From Chloroflexaceae bacterium (lineage in GTDB: Bacteria; Chloroflexota; Chloroflexia; Chloroflexales; Chloroflexaceae): 46,730 bases of DNA. The notes under the pieces are model-generated. The model saw only the letters and a program-made list of their open reading frames with translations, had not been told where the DNA came from and made no database searches. The position numbers and the translations under genes are program-made. The stretch spans positions 1 to 46,730 of the forward strand of contig JAAUSY010000011.1 in the NCBI GenBank assembly GCA_012032475.1. Direction: 5' to 3'. Of this stretch, positions 38,389 through 46,730 are shown one piece after another (position 1 is the first letter of the stretch; every line of letters begins with the position of its first letter).

Positions 38389-40450
38389 GACGGGTCGTGG
38401 TCCTTTTCCCGCTTTTTTTCTCTTTCCCGGTCCCGCTGCGTGAGGTCGTGGAGCTTCTGCCTGGCCTGCCCCTCCAGCGAGGCAATTTGCTCTTCCAGGT
38501 GGCGTTCGTCGCGGTGCAGTGCGGTCAGGCGGTCTTCCAGGCTGCCCAGTTCGGCCACATAGCGCTTGCGCAGCACGCCTTCTTCTCCCTCGCGCCCCAG
38601 GGGAGCCAGATTGCCCTGTATCTGCTTCTGGTGCTTGTAGATGGCCTGCCGCTCCTGTTCAACCTGTCCTATCTTCCGCCGGTTCTCCTCGACCTGGCGG
38701 TAGAGATGCAAGACCTCGTCAAGCCCGCGCCCGATGGCCTCATCCAGATAGCGATGGCGCAGATAGTCCTGAAGCTGCTTGCCGCTTAGCCCCTGGATGC
38801 GCTCGTGGCGCTGCTGCAAGTGCCGTTCGTGAACCTCGAACCCCGTACGGGTGTTGGCCGCGCAAGGAACCCCCCATCGAACAAAGCTGGCGCTCCGTTC
38901 AGATGGTTCGGGCGTGTCGGTCAATTCGTAGTTGGGGAGGGGGACGTGCTCTATCACCACCTCAACGGGTGTTGAAAGCGTGCTGGTCAGGTGGTAGATC
39001 GTGTGGTGCATCTCATATTCCTGCATGAGCAGGTATTCATCTCGCACGGCGATGCTGACTATCTGGCGTTCCCGCCGGCGCTGCTCTTCCACCTTTATCC
39101 CCAGTTCGACGGCAAAGGGAACGATGACTTCGCCGCCGGCGCGGGTAAAGGGCACCACGGCCTCACCCGCATAGTCTCCGTGTTCTGTGACCGTCACCGG
39201 CCCACGCTCAAGGGTCAGGCCGGTCTCGTTGGTCAGGCGCAGGCTGGCAACCGGGTGGTCCGGGAGCTTGCGCCCGTTGTAGAGCAGGTCGCGCCGGCAC
39301 GGCATCTGCTGGCTGAGAATGGGCACCATTGCCGACTGCCCCCGTGCCACGCTCACCGGGTGGCGGACGGTGTAGGCAAACAGGGTGCCCCGTTCGCCCC
39401 CGCTGGCGGCAATCTGCACCGACTGCGCCATCTCGTCAATCGAGAGGGCTTCGGGTTCTTCGGGAGCAAACGCCTCCGCCGCGGCCGCATCAGCCATGCC
39501 CAGGGTCATCGAACGCATCAGTTTCGCCCCTCCCATCCCGGCTGCGACGGCGGGAGGCGGCGCAGGGGTGGTGCCCCCTCGAAGAACACCGGCGCATTGA
39601 CCGTACGCTCCTCGTCCTGTACCAGGGGGCGTTCGGGCGTCTTCGGTTCATAGAGTCGGTAGCGAAACGACACCGGCATCCCGGCCACCAGCGTCAGGTG
39701 AACCTGCTCCAGGTCTTCTTCAAGCTGGTTGTCGAACAACCCCCACCCTTGCAGCAGCACGGTAGCCGGGCGGTCATCCAGCGTGGCGGATGGGGATGAT
39801 GGGGGAGAAGGTTCCGGACCCTCCACGAGCATCCGGTAACTCACGCGCCAGGCCGGGGCCGGCGCAATGTAGCCCACCAGGATATCGTGGTCGCCGGGAG
39901 AAAGGTGGAGGGTCGCGCTGCGGCGGTCCTCCTCGCTCTGGGCCGCCCGCAAGAAGTAGCGCAAATCCGAGGCGGCCGCCTCATCAAGCAGGTGCAGGCA
40001 CCGGATATCCGCCAGGGGAACGGTCTGCACCTGCTGCTGGTCGGGGCGGTAGATGGAAACGACCGCACCATCCAGCGGCTTTTCTCCGCCGCAGGTCACC
40101 CCGACGACGACCCCCTCAATCCCCTCATCCCCGCTCTCCCCACCATCGTTCAGGTGGCAGCGCACCTGCCGCCCCCGCAGGTCGCGCACCAGGTCCAGCA
40201 GCGTGTGGGTGTCCGAGAGGTGAATGCTCCCCTTTGCCAGCAGTTCGGCGCGGTCTTCGGGGGTCTCAAAATCCAGGCTGAGCACCTGCCCGCTCCCCCG
40301 GTCGAGCGCCACCAGGCTCTTGAGCACATCATCCATCGCGGGGCGCGGAAAGGTCAGACGCAGCGCTTCGCCCTGCACCGGGCCGCGCCGCTCAAAATAG
40401 CCAACCCCGTGCTTGTAGATAACCAGGCGTCGGATAGGTAGCATTGTCAT
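38385..40450 (-). CDS. DUF4139-type protein (one frameshift)
   Basis: Two overlapping frames (40450-39518 and 39536-38385) carry consecutive parts of one protein. The first holds a beta-rich N-terminal region and the DUF4139 core (PAWRVSYRMLVE, LLQGWGLFDNQLEEDLEQVHLTLVAGMPVSFRYRLYEP). The second continues the family (SQQMPCRRDLLYN, NETGLTLERGPVTV) and ends in a charged coiled coil of 120 residues. Adding one base to the four-C run at 39527-39530 (plus strand) joins them into 688 residues. DUF4139 proteins are related to MuiA-type mucoidy inhibitors; their activity is unknown. Without repair the second part could still be read from ATG 39536 by overlap. An extended -10 promoter sits at 40550. 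Confidence 0.78.
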
Positions 40451-40549
40451 AATCGGGTCATTCCCTCGCGGCAGTGGGCCGGCAACCGTCCGGTTCTGCG
40501 CCGCATTGCCTTCCCTCCTGCCAGTTTGCTTCCGGCTCTTCTCCCCCCT

Positions 40550-40558
40550 ATTCTACCA
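40550..40558 (-). promoter_or_regulatory. Extended -10 promoter of the DUF4139 gene
   Basis: Minus strand TGG-TAGAAT, five of six consensus bases plus the TGn extension, about 100 nt before the ATG at 40450. No good -35. Confidence 0.4.
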
Positions 40559-40574
40559 GATTTTGGGCTGGCTC

Positions 40575-40985
40575 ATATCCCTGCTCGTGACACTCCGCAG
40601 GGGCGAAAGCCCCGCAGCTTCTTGCGTGCGCTCCCCAGGGGAGTCCGCACCCCAAGCCACATGCCCCGTGTCCAGGGGACTACGCATGCTCCGCTTATCG
40701 CCGAAGCGAGCCGCCGGTCTACGATACGTGAGCAGAACGGCTCGAACTCGACCGGTTTGACCCATCGGAAGGTTCGCCGATGGAACCCGATACCGATACG
40801 TTGGAAAGGTGCGCTCCCGACACCTGAGAACCTCTCGTCTGCCCGTGGGCCTTCGGTTTATGGGTGGGAGAGACCTGAACCAATGATACCACGTGGGTGA
40901 TGTTGTGGCAAGAGCGCCATTCGGCGGGCTGAAGCCATTGAGAAACCCGCCGAACCACCGCCACTGAAGTGGCGTGGCTTGCGGC
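40575..40985 (-). other. Structured non-coding region, possible IS200/IS605-type relic or omega-like RNA
   Basis: No gene. On the minus strand the stretch packs several stems: CGCCACT/AGTGGCG (around 40958-40974), CGCTT/AAGCG near 40696-40712, GTGCG-CTCCCC/GGGGAG-CGCAC (40626-40650), and GGGGC-TTTC-GCCCC (40601-40614), ending near GTGTCAC at 40586. Closely spaced hairpins with a defined 3' end, next to a truncated gene, recall the right ends of TnpB-type elements whose RNA guides the nuclease. No transposase or TnpB frame is visible, so this is only a candidate. Confidence 0.3.
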
Positions 40986-40997
40986 CGGTTCTTTCCG

Positions 40998-41447
40998 TCA
41001 CTCGCCATTGACCTGGCTACGCTCAGGTTGCTGAAGGTAATAGTCAATAATCCGCTCAAGGAGCGCATAACTGAGGTAGCGCCGTCCTTCCAGCACCTCA
41101 CTGACCGCGTGAAGCATTTCGTCCGCGTCGGCATGCTTCAAAACATACGCCATCGCTCCGTGGTTCAGCACTGCCCGCACCGACGCATCCGACCCAAGCA
41201 CAGAGAAGATGATGGGATGGGTTTGCGGGGCAAGTTGCTTGGCCTGCTGCACCACGGCTGCACCATCCAGGTCAGGCATCAGAATGTCAATGATGAACAC
41301 CTCAGGTTGGAGCGAATCAACCAGCGCCAGTGCTGCGGCTCCATCGGTCGCTCCCCCCACCACCGTCCAATCCGCCCTGGATTCCAGCACCACTTTCAGC
41401 CCATGCAACACCATCGGTTGCCCATCGGCAAGCACAAACGTCGGCAT
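40998..41447 (-). CDS. Receiver-only response regulator, probably truncated
   Basis: 149 residues. The start is ATG 41447 with AAGGAG 5 nt before it; a longer frame upstream is antisense to the next gene. The receiver domain is complete: phospho-Asp54 in FIIDILMPDLDG and conserved Lys104 in YVLKHAD. The linker GRRYLSYALLERIIDYYLQ is that of NarL/LuxR-type regulators, where a helix-turn-helix should follow. Instead the frame ends after RSQVNGE, just where the structured element begins. Without the DNA-binding part it may act as a phosphate sink or be dead. An orphan: no kinase gene is adjacent. Confidence 0.82.
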   Translation of the reverse strand: MPTFVLADGQPMVLHGLKVVLESRADWTVVGGATDGAAALALVDSLQPEVFIIDILMPDLDGAAVVQQAKQLAPQTHPIIFSVLGSDASVRAVLNHGAMAYVLKHADADEMLHAVSEVLEGRRYLSYALLERIIDYYLQQPERSQVNGE

Positions 41448-41601
41448 ATACTCCTTATCTTTTCTTTCTCCGGACTCACCACTCACCACGCGTTTCATTA
41501 ACCACCCGGCCAACGCTCCCCTTCCAGTGTACGCATGGGAGCATCCACAAATGCGCACGCAGCGGCGCGGATGTCGCCCGGTGCTGGCCGGTGCTGCCAG
41601 T

Positions 41602-41630
41602 TTGACAATGGGGCTTCTCAATGCTACTAT
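41602..41630 (+). promoter_or_regulatory. Sigma-A promoter of the HDAC-his operon
   Basis: Perfect TTGACA (41602-41607), 17 nt, TACTAT (41625-41630). The predicted start near 41637 leaves a leader of about 40 nt before ATG 41676. Confidence 0.75.
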
Positions 41631-41675
41631 ACCAGAAGACGACGAAGAAATACGAACAGGAAAAGGTCGCGTCTT

Positions 41676-42710
41676 ATGACCACCTGCATACTGACAGACC
41701 CGCGGTACCAGTCCCACACCGACCCGCATCATGTGGAACGTGCTGAGCGGTTGCAAGCCATCCAGGAGGCCGTGCAAGCCAGTGGACTGAGCGAAGAATT
41801 GCTCACGCTGACGGCACGGGCCGCCAGTACCGAAGAACTGGTCGCAGTTCACACCAGGGACTACCTCGATTCCATTCGTCGCTTTGGTGAGCAGGGAGGC
41901 GGCTACATTGACCCCGACACCTACGTGACCCCCCATTCGTGGGAAGCAGCAACCTGGGCCGCCGGGGGCGTGGTGCAGGTGGTCGAAGCCGTCGCCAGCG
42001 GAACCTGCCAGAACGGGTTTGCGCTGGTGCGTCCCCCCGGACACCACGCCACCGCTCACCGCGCCATGGGTTTCTGCCTGATCAACAATGTGGCGGTTGC
42101 GGCTCGCTATGCCCTGAATGCCCTGGGGTTGGAGCGGGTTGCCGTGGTGGATTATGACGTACACCATGGCAACGGTACCCAGGACATCTTCTATCAGGAC
42201 CCCCAGGTGCTCTACTGCTCCACGCATGCGTCGCCTTTTTACCCCGGCACTGGCAGGATGGAGGAAATTGGCCGCGATGAGGGCAGAGGGGCAACCTTGA
42301 ACATTCCGCTCCCGTCCGGTGTGGGCGACGATGGCTACCAGCGCATCTTTGAACATGCCCTGATACCAGCGCTCCGGCGGTGGCAACCCCAGCTCATCCT
42401 GGTTTCCGCGGGATATGACGCCCACTGGGCCGACCCGATTGGCCCCATGGTGCTGTCGGTGACGGGCTACGCTCGCCTGACGCACATGCTCTATGAACTG
42501 GCCGCAGAGGTGTGTCAGGGGCGGCTGGTTCTGGTCCTCGAAGGGGGCTACCACCTCAGTGCCCTGGGAGCCTGTGTAGTCGCTTCGCTGCGGGTGCTGT
42601 GCGGGAACCCCCCGGAACCGGCCGGCGACCCGCTTGGCCCGATTACAGCCCCCGAACCTGGTATCAACGATATCATCACCGCGCTTCAGCGCCACCCACT
42701 ACTGGTATGA
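41676..42710 (+). CDS. Histone-deacetylase-family zinc hydrolase (AcuC/acetylpolyamine amidohydrolase-like)
   Basis: 344 residues, complete. It hydrolyses acetyl-lysine or acetylpolyamine amides. Catalytic pair His123-His124 in PPGHHA; zinc ligands Asp161 and His163 in [11 protein letters not shown] and Asp248 in [16 protein letters not shown] near the end. Upstream codons in the same frame are ignored because AAAAGG lies 9 nt before ATG 41676 and a consensus promoter precedes it. The stop overlaps the hisH start by ATGA. The substrate cannot be told from sequence; the family includes both acetoin-linked AcuC and general lysine deacetylases. Confidence 0.93.
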   Translation: MTTCILTDPRYQSHTDPHHVERAERLQAIQEAVQASGLSEELLTLTARAASTEELVAVHTRDYLDSIRRFGEQGGGYIDPDTYVTPHSWEAATWAAGGVVQVVEAVASGTCQNGFALVRPPGHHATAHRAMGFCLINNVAVAARYALNALGLERVAVVDYDVHHGNGTQDIFYQDPQVLYCSTHASPFYPGTGRMEEIGRDEGRGATLNIPLPSGVGDDGYQRIFEHALIPALRRWQPQLILVSAGYDAHWADPIGPMVLSVTGYARLTHMLYELAAEVCQGRLVLVLEGGYHLSALGACVVASLRVLCGNPPEPAGDPLGPITAPEPGINDIITALQRHPLLV

Positions 42711-43324
42711 TAACCGTTCTGAACTATGGGGCAGGAAACCTGCCCAACGTGGTCCGGGCGCTCGAACACGTCGGCGCGCAGGTGCTCGTCACCGAAGTGC
42801 CCGAAGTCGTCCGGGAAGCCACCAGTCTCGTGCTCCCCGGTGTCGGAGCCACCCGCGACACGATGCAAAGCCTTCAGCGGTTGGGACTGACCGAAGTCAT
42901 CGCTCAGGTGGTCGCCCGCGGGCGGCCATTCCTGGGAATCTGTGTCGGGATGCAGGTGCTCTGCACCGAAAGCGAAGAGTTTGGTAACCACTCGTGCCTG
43001 GGACTCGTTCCGGGGGTGGTGCGGCGGTTCCCAGGGGGGCAGAAGGTTCCCCAGATTGGCTGGAACCAGGTACAGTATGCCGAATCCATGCGGTCGCACC
43101 CGTTGTTCGCCCATATCCCCTCTGGCAGCGAGTTCTACTTTGTCCATTCCTACTACTGCGATGTGGCGGACCCATCGCTGGTTGCAGGCCAGACTACCTA
43201 TGGCCTCCCCTTCCCCAGTGTCCTCATCCGCGATCAACTCATCGCAACCCAGTTCCACCCCGAAAAGAGTGGAACATGCGGATTACAGCTTTTACGTAAT
43301 TTCGTCCTGCTCAGCGAGCAGTGA
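42707..43324 (+). CDS. hisH: Imidazole glycerol phosphate synthase, glutaminase subunit
   Basis: 205 residues. HisH releases ammonia from glutamine for HisF in histidine synthesis. The nucleophile is Cys79 in GICVGMQ (usually GICLGMQ), with His184 and Glu186 in QFHPEKSG completing the triad. LNYGAGN at the N-terminus and LPGVGA fit the class I amidotransferase fold. ATG 42707 overlaps the HDAC stop by 4 nt. HisF, its obligate partner, is not in the window. Confidence 0.96.
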   Translation: MITVLNYGAGNLPNVVRALEHVGAQVLVTEVPEVVREATSLVLPGVGATRDTMQSLQRLGLTEVIAQVVARGRPFLGICVGMQVLCTESEEFGNHSCLGLVPGVVRRFPGGQKVPQIGWNQVQYAESMRSHPLFAHIPSGSEFYFVHSYYCDVADPSLVAGQTTYGLPFPSVLIRDQLIATQFHPEKSGTCGLQLLRNFVLLSEQ

Positions 43325-43335
43325 GGCGACCGTCT

Positions 43336-44052
43336 ATGGAAATTATCCCGGCCATTGATCTCAAAGATAGTCTGTGCGTGCGCCTCTATCAGGGCCAATT
43401 CGACCAGACCACCGTTTATGATGAAAATCCCGTTGCGGTGGCGCAACGGTGGGTTGTGCAGGGAGCCACCCGCCTTCACATCGTGGACCTCGATGGCGCG
43501 AAAGCCGGGCATCCGGTGAACACAGACATCGTGCGCGACATTGTGCAGGCCATTGATATCCCCGTGCAGCTTGGGGGGGGGATGCGCTGCGAAGAAGATA
43601 TTGCCGCGGTTCTAGACATGGGTGTGTCGCGGGTGATTCTCGGAACCGCCGCAGTCAACGAGCCGGCGCTCGTCGAGCGCATGGTGCAGCGCTTTGGCAA
43701 CAGTATTATCATCGGCGTAGATGCCCGCGATGGCTACGTCGCCATTGATGGATGGACCGCGGCAACGCTGCTGCGGGCCACCGACCTGATTGACCAGATG
43801 GCCCATATCGGGGTCCAGCGTATCATCTACACCGACATCTCCCGCGATGGGACGCTGACCGAGCCGAACTACGCCGCAACCTCGGCGCTCGTTCGCCCTG
43901 GCGGCCCGGCGATTATCGCCAGCGGTGGTATCTCGCACCACGACCACCTGCGCGAGCTGTCCCGGCTGGGGGTCGAAGGGGCGATTGTTGGTCGGGCCCT
44001 GTATACGGAGGCGATTGACCTTGCCACCGCCATTGACGCGCTGCGTGGGTAG
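43336..44052 (+). CDS. hisA: ProFAR isomerase
   Basis: 238 residues, a TIM barrel that isomerises ProFAR to PRFAR in histidine biosynthesis. The catalytic Asp8 lies in IPAIDLK and Asp129 in GVDARDG; QLGGGMR and YTDISRDGT are the phosphate-binding loops. GAGG sits 9 nt before ATG 43336. GTG 43321, which overlaps the hisH stop, is an alternative start adding five residues. The usual next gene hisF is absent; a coiled-coil gene follows instead. Confidence 0.96.
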   Translation: MEIIPAIDLKDSLCVRLYQGQFDQTTVYDENPVAVAQRWVVQGATRLHIVDLDGAKAGHPVNTDIVRDIVQAIDIPVQLGGGMRCEEDIAAVLDMGVSRVILGTAAVNEPALVERMVQRFGNSIIIGVDARDGYVAIDGWTAATLLRATDLIDQMAHIGVQRIIYTDISRDGTLTEPNYAATSALVRPGGPAIIASGGISHHDHLRELSRLGVEGAIVGRALYTEAIDLATAIDALRG

Positions 44053-44105
44053 CCGCCGGAGGCGAAGGGAAGGGAAACGAAGGCAAGAGAAGAGAGGTAA
44101 GCGCG

Positions 44106-45233
44106 ATGGCTCCGTCATCAAATCTGACCGAGAAGTTTGAAGAAGAGCGACAACGCACCCATGAGCAATCGCAGATTGTCTACCTGCAAGGCCAGATTGA
44201 CGAACTGCGGCGGCTCATCAAAGACCAGACCAATAAGTATCAGTGGGCGATGGAGCAATCCCGCAAAACCGATGCGGCGGTTGGGCAGGTGCAAAGCTCC
44301 TTCGAGCGCCACACCGAAGAGATGACCCAGGTGGTTGACCGCTCGCGCCGCGATGTGGTCGAACTGCGCAAGGAAGTGGCCGGAGCGCTGGTCAAAATCC
44401 AGGAAAGTTTCGAACCCATTCGGCAGATGCAGACGCAGATTCAGCAGATTGCGGAAACGCGCAAACAGGACCGCGACCAGTCGTTCTCCTGGGTGTCGCG
44501 GGTCGAAGATATCGAAGAACGCCTGTTGTCATTGCAGGCCCAGGTTAAGGAAACTGAAGAACGCCACCGGCAGCTTGCCAGCCACTTCGACCGCCTGTAT
44601 GAAGCCGATGACGTGGCGCTTCAGGAGATTCGCCGCGTCCGAGACGATATGCAGATTGAGAAGCAGAGTTTGCGGCGGCAGGCCATCGAAGCCCAGCAAC
44701 TTGCCACCGACCTGACCGGCGTGCTGGAAGAGCAGGATGCCCGCATCTCGCGCATTGACGAGATACGCCAGCATATCGAACTGTTTGCTGAGACGCTGCC
44801 AGAGCAGATTGCCGAGGTGAGTAAACGGTTCCCGGATATTGAAGCCGAAATCAAGCGCGTGGAGCGGATTTCTACCGAGCGCTTCTTGATGAACCAGGAA
44901 CGGCTAGAAGAGATGCGCCGCCACGCGGATGAGCGTCTTGTCCTCTTGCAGGAGACCGAGGAGCAAAACACCCACCAGCACACGGCCTGGATGGGGCGCA
45001 TAGACAGCATCCTGCACGAACTGGAGCAACGGATGGTGCGGAGTTTCAGCCGCCTGGAAGAAGCCCAGCGCGAATTGATGACGCTGATTATCGGGATTGG
45101 AGACCGCGAGATACAGTCTATGATTGCGCTCAACCATGCGGTAGCTCAGCGGTTGGAGATTTTCCGGGCCGGGCAGGCCGAGATTGACCGGGTCGGGTCG
45201 CGGACAGCGAATGGCAAAGAGGAACGGGAGTAG
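44106..45233 (+). CDS. Long coiled-coil protein of unknown function
   Basis: 375 residues, almost wholly charged heptad repeats (IVYLQGQIDELRRLIKDQT and so on) with no signal peptide and no globular domain I can name. The composition resembles spacer rods of SMC-like or cytoskeletal bacterial proteins. AGAGG stands 10 nt before ATG 44106. It is 54 bp after hisA and probably in the same transcript. Confidence 0.75.
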   Translation: MAPSSNLTEKFEEERQRTHEQSQIVYLQGQIDELRRLIKDQTNKYQWAMEQSRKTDAAVGQVQSSFERHTEEMTQVVDRSRRDVVELRKEVAGALVKIQESFEPIRQMQTQIQQIAETRKQDRDQSFSWVSRVEDIEERLLSLQAQVKETEERHRQLASHFDRLYEADDVALQEIRRVRDDMQIEKQSLRRQAIEAQQLATDLTGVLEEQDARISRIDEIRQHIELFAETLPEQIAEVSKRFPDIEAEIKRVERISTERFLMNQERLEEMRRHADERLVLLQETEEQNTHQHTAWMGRIDSILHELEQRMVRSFSRLEEAQRELMTLIIGIGDREIQSMIALNHAVAQRLEIFRAGQAEIDRVGSRTANGKEERE

Positions 45234-45657
45234 CACCACGCCCCCTCTTCACCACCCCGACCATCCCCGAAACACTGACGTGAGACGGAAGAGAAAACCC
45301 CTCCCTGCTCCCAGACGCACCTTTGCCATCGCCGCGGTGCTCCTCTTTGCCGTCGCTGCGGTTGCGCTTCAATCCAGCCGGCTCCTCGCTTCTGCCCATC
45401 CCTACGTCACCTGGTTGGGAGCCTGGACCATCGCTACCTTCCTGTTCTACGGGTTCGACAAATTCCAGGCCCGGCGGGAAGGGGGGCGAGTGCCAGAAAT
45501 CGTCCTGCATGGAATGGTGCTGGCCGGCGGATTTATCGGAGGATTCCTTGGCCTGCTCATGGTTCGCCACAAAACGCAGCACGGATCCTTCGTGCTGGTT
45601 CCAGTCCTCAGTGCCCTCCTCCACGCGGGCCTGATGTGGTGGCTCGGCGTCGTTTAG
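45211..45657 (+). CDS. DUF1294 membrane protein
   Basis: About 148 residues from ATG 45211. Membrane helices follow a basic N-terminus (TFAIAAVLLFAVAAVAL and later). The DUF1294 signature YGFDKFQARREGGRVPE, then GGFIGGFLGLLMVRHKTQHGSF, is clear. The start is uncertain: ATG 45211 overlaps the coiled-coil gene, GTG 45280 does not, and neither has a good ribosome site. Function of the family is unknown. It converges on lexA across a hairpin. Confidence 0.8.
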   Translation: MAKRNGSSTTPPLHHPDHPRNTDVRRKRKPLPAPRRTFAIAAVLLFAVAAVALQSSRLLASAHPYVTWLGAWTIATFLFYGFDKFQARREGGRVPEIVLHGMVLAGGFIGGFLGLLMVRHKTQHGSFVLVPVLSALLHAGLMWWLGVV

Positions 45658-45674
45658 GTTCCCAACAGAACTTC

Positions 45675-45712
45675 CCCCCTTGCTCCCTGCGGTGGGTGAG
45701 GAAGCAAGGGGG
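45675..45712. terminator. Hairpin between DUF1294 and lexA, probable terminator
   Basis: CCCCCTTGCT (45675-45684) pairs perfectly with AGCAAGGGGG (45703-45712) around an 18-nt loop, between two convergent genes. Only a weak T-rich tract follows on the plus strand, so termination efficiency is uncertain. Confidence 0.6.
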
Positions 45713-45741
45713 TCTCTTCATCATCACGTCTCTTTATACCA

Positions 45742-46437
45742 CTATATCATTGGCCGCATCACCCCGATAACGCGCCCATGAACGCGGACATTATCGGGTG
45801 AGGTGTAAATCGGCTCCAGGGTCTGGTTGGCCGGTTGCAGGCGAATGCGGTCACCCTCGTGGTAGAACTTCTTCAACGTCACGGCGTTCTCATCCACCAG
45901 GCGAGCGGCAACCATATCACCGTTCTCCGCGGTTTCCTGATATTGCAGCAGCACGATGTCCCCATCATCAATCAGCGCGTCAATCATAGAATACCCTCGC
46001 ACCCGCAGGGCATACGTCCCCTGCACCTTGTTAGCCGGGAGCATATCTATGGGGACTTCGATAACCTCTCGCTCGCTCTCGCTCGTATCTTCCGGGTTTG
46101 GGAGCGGCGTCCCCGCGGTGATGACCCCAAGCAACGGCACCTGGCACGCGGGGATGTGGGAGGTTGAGGGCATATTGATGAGCCTGATCCCCCGTGAGAT
46201 CTTATCCTCACGCTTGAGCTTCCCTTTGTCCTCAAGCGCCTTGAGATTATACGCAACCACCGACGTCGAGGAAATCTTCAAATCAACCTGGATATCCCGA
46301 ATGGATGGCGAATACCCATTCTTCCGGATGAAATCCTGGATGTATACCAGAATATGCTGTTGTCGCTGAGAGAGATCTTTGGATGTTCTCATAGTATTCG
46401 CAGCGCAAGAACCCACCTGTCTCCGCAGATGGAACAA
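45742..46437 (-). CDS. lexA: LexA repressor
   Basis: 231 residues. SOS-response repressor that cleaves itself when RecA is activated. The winged helix lies about 20-80 (YSPSIRDIQVDLKISSTSVVAYNLKAL). The cleavage site is Ala108-Gly109 in VITAGTP, and the catalytic dyad is Ser150 (RGYSMID) and Lys189. Length is slightly above the family norm because the start is TTG 46437: AAAGGAGG stands 8 nt before it, while ATG 46392, nearer the usual start, has no ribosome site. A consensus promoter lies 230 nt upstream. I see no clear LexA box. Confidence 0.95.
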   Translation of the reverse strand: MFHLRRQVGSCAANTMRTSKDLSQRQQHILVYIQDFIRKNGYSPSIRDIQVDLKISSTSVVAYNLKALEDKGKLKREDKISRGIRLINMPSTSHIPACQVPLLGVITAGTPLPNPEDTSESEREVIEVPIDMLPANKVQGTYALRVRGYSMIDALIDDGDIVLLQYQETAENGDMVAARLVDENAVTLKKFYHEGDRIRLQPANQTLEPIYTSPDNVRVHGRVIGVMRPMI

Positions 46438-46644
46438 GCCCTGCTCCTCCTTTCTTTTTTCACAGCAATCGCTTCCATACCTTATACCATCGTATCCTTA
46501 GCCATGAGTCATGAGCCATGAGCCACTAGACGGTCGGCTCTTTCTGCTGATTTCAGCCGGGAAGCCGTCCCCCCTCCTTCCCCTTTCGTTCATCCTGCGC
46601 CCGCTTCTCCAGTCCCAGGTGATAGAACCTTTGTAGCAACCCTT
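46438..46644 (-). other. Long lexA leader with 7-bp tandem repeat
   Basis: About 200 nt lie between the promoter and the lexA start with no gene. CATGAGT, CATGAGC, CATGAGC stand in tandem at 46503-46523 (plus strand). No strong hairpin or riboswitch was recognised. Confidence 0.5.
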
Positions 46645-46674
46645 ATTATACCAACCAAACAATTGTGCTGTCAA
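46645..46674 (-). promoter_or_regulatory. Consensus sigma-A promoter upstream of lexA
   Basis: Minus strand perfect TTGACA (46669-46674), 18 nt, perfect TATAAT (46645-46650). The start is expected near 46638, giving a 200-nt leader. GAAC-N4-GTAG at 46625-46636 resembles a degenerate LexA half-site. Confidence 0.75.
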
Positions 46675-46730
46675 GTGGCAATAGGGGGGCAACATGGGGC
46701 AACATGGGACCACCGGGCCGGAGGTGTGCA

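Noticed and set aside
40998-42695. Minus-strand frame of 565 codons
   Set aside because: Only the last 149 codons (from ATG 41447) are a response regulator with its own ribosome site. The rest is antisense to the HDAC-like gene.
46625-46636. LexA box near the lexA promoter
   Set aside because: GAAC-N4-GTAG has only one good half; it is not enough to call an operator.
46498-46713. Small minus-strand frame of 71 codons in the lexA leader
   Set aside because: Its start overlaps the promoter, and the translation is low-complexity with no ribosome site.

Overview
The window is 46.7 kb of GC-rich bacterial DNA. It most resembles Chloroflexota (Chloroflexia/Ardenticatenia-like). This is an inference from Pro/Thr-rich linkers in a giant secreted protein, a GT39 enzyme with a beta-sandwich tail, a receiver protein of NarL type, and a histone-deacetylase-like gene coupled to hisH-hisA. 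No rRNA is present, so the genus cannot be named.

Layout. From 1 to 15643 the minus strand is one uninterrupted reading frame that runs off the left edge. It is at least 5,214 codons of exported, calcium-binding, multi-domain surface protein. From 15.8 to 21.3 kb there is a DUF4058 relic, a SEC-C protein, a frameshifted GT39 membrane glycosyltransferase, a GT2 glycosyltransferase and a small unknown gene. From 21.6 to 25.7 kb is a complete cobalamin-uptake unit: consensus promoter, B12 riboswitch, intrinsic terminator, then a BtuF-like binding protein, a BtuC-like permease and a BtuD-like ATPase. It is followed by tRNA-Leu(TAA). From 25.9 to 31.7 kb the minus strand carries a uracil-DNA glycosylase, a PH-domain membrane protein, RNase J and the FtsK translocase. 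From 32.0 to 38.0 kb the plus strand carries a large hybrid histidine kinase coupled to a TerD-vWA fusion protein, then a small stress protein behind a perfect sigma-54-type promoter motif. From 38.0 to 40.5 kb (minus) are a membrane protein and a DUF4139 protein. From 40.5 to 41.4 kb are a structured non-coding stretch and a receiver-only response regulator that looks truncated. From 41.6 to 45.7 kb (plus) is an HDAC-like gene, hisH, hisA, a coiled-coil protein and a DUF1294 protein. lexA (minus) closes the window with a long leader.

Two genome-scale signatures stand out. First, five genes are broken by seven single-frame shifts, nearly all at short homopolymer runs, while the protein families continue across each break. 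Homopolymer indel errors in the assembly are the simplest explanation. Second, three- or four-copy 9-bp tandem repeats occur in leaders, termini and linkers of several genes, and 7-bp tandem repeats occur between genes.

The best candidate for an unusual system is the kinase, TerD-vWA and stress-protein cluster at 32-38 kb. The giant surface protein and the structured 40.6-41.0 kb region, which abuts the truncated receiver gene, come next.
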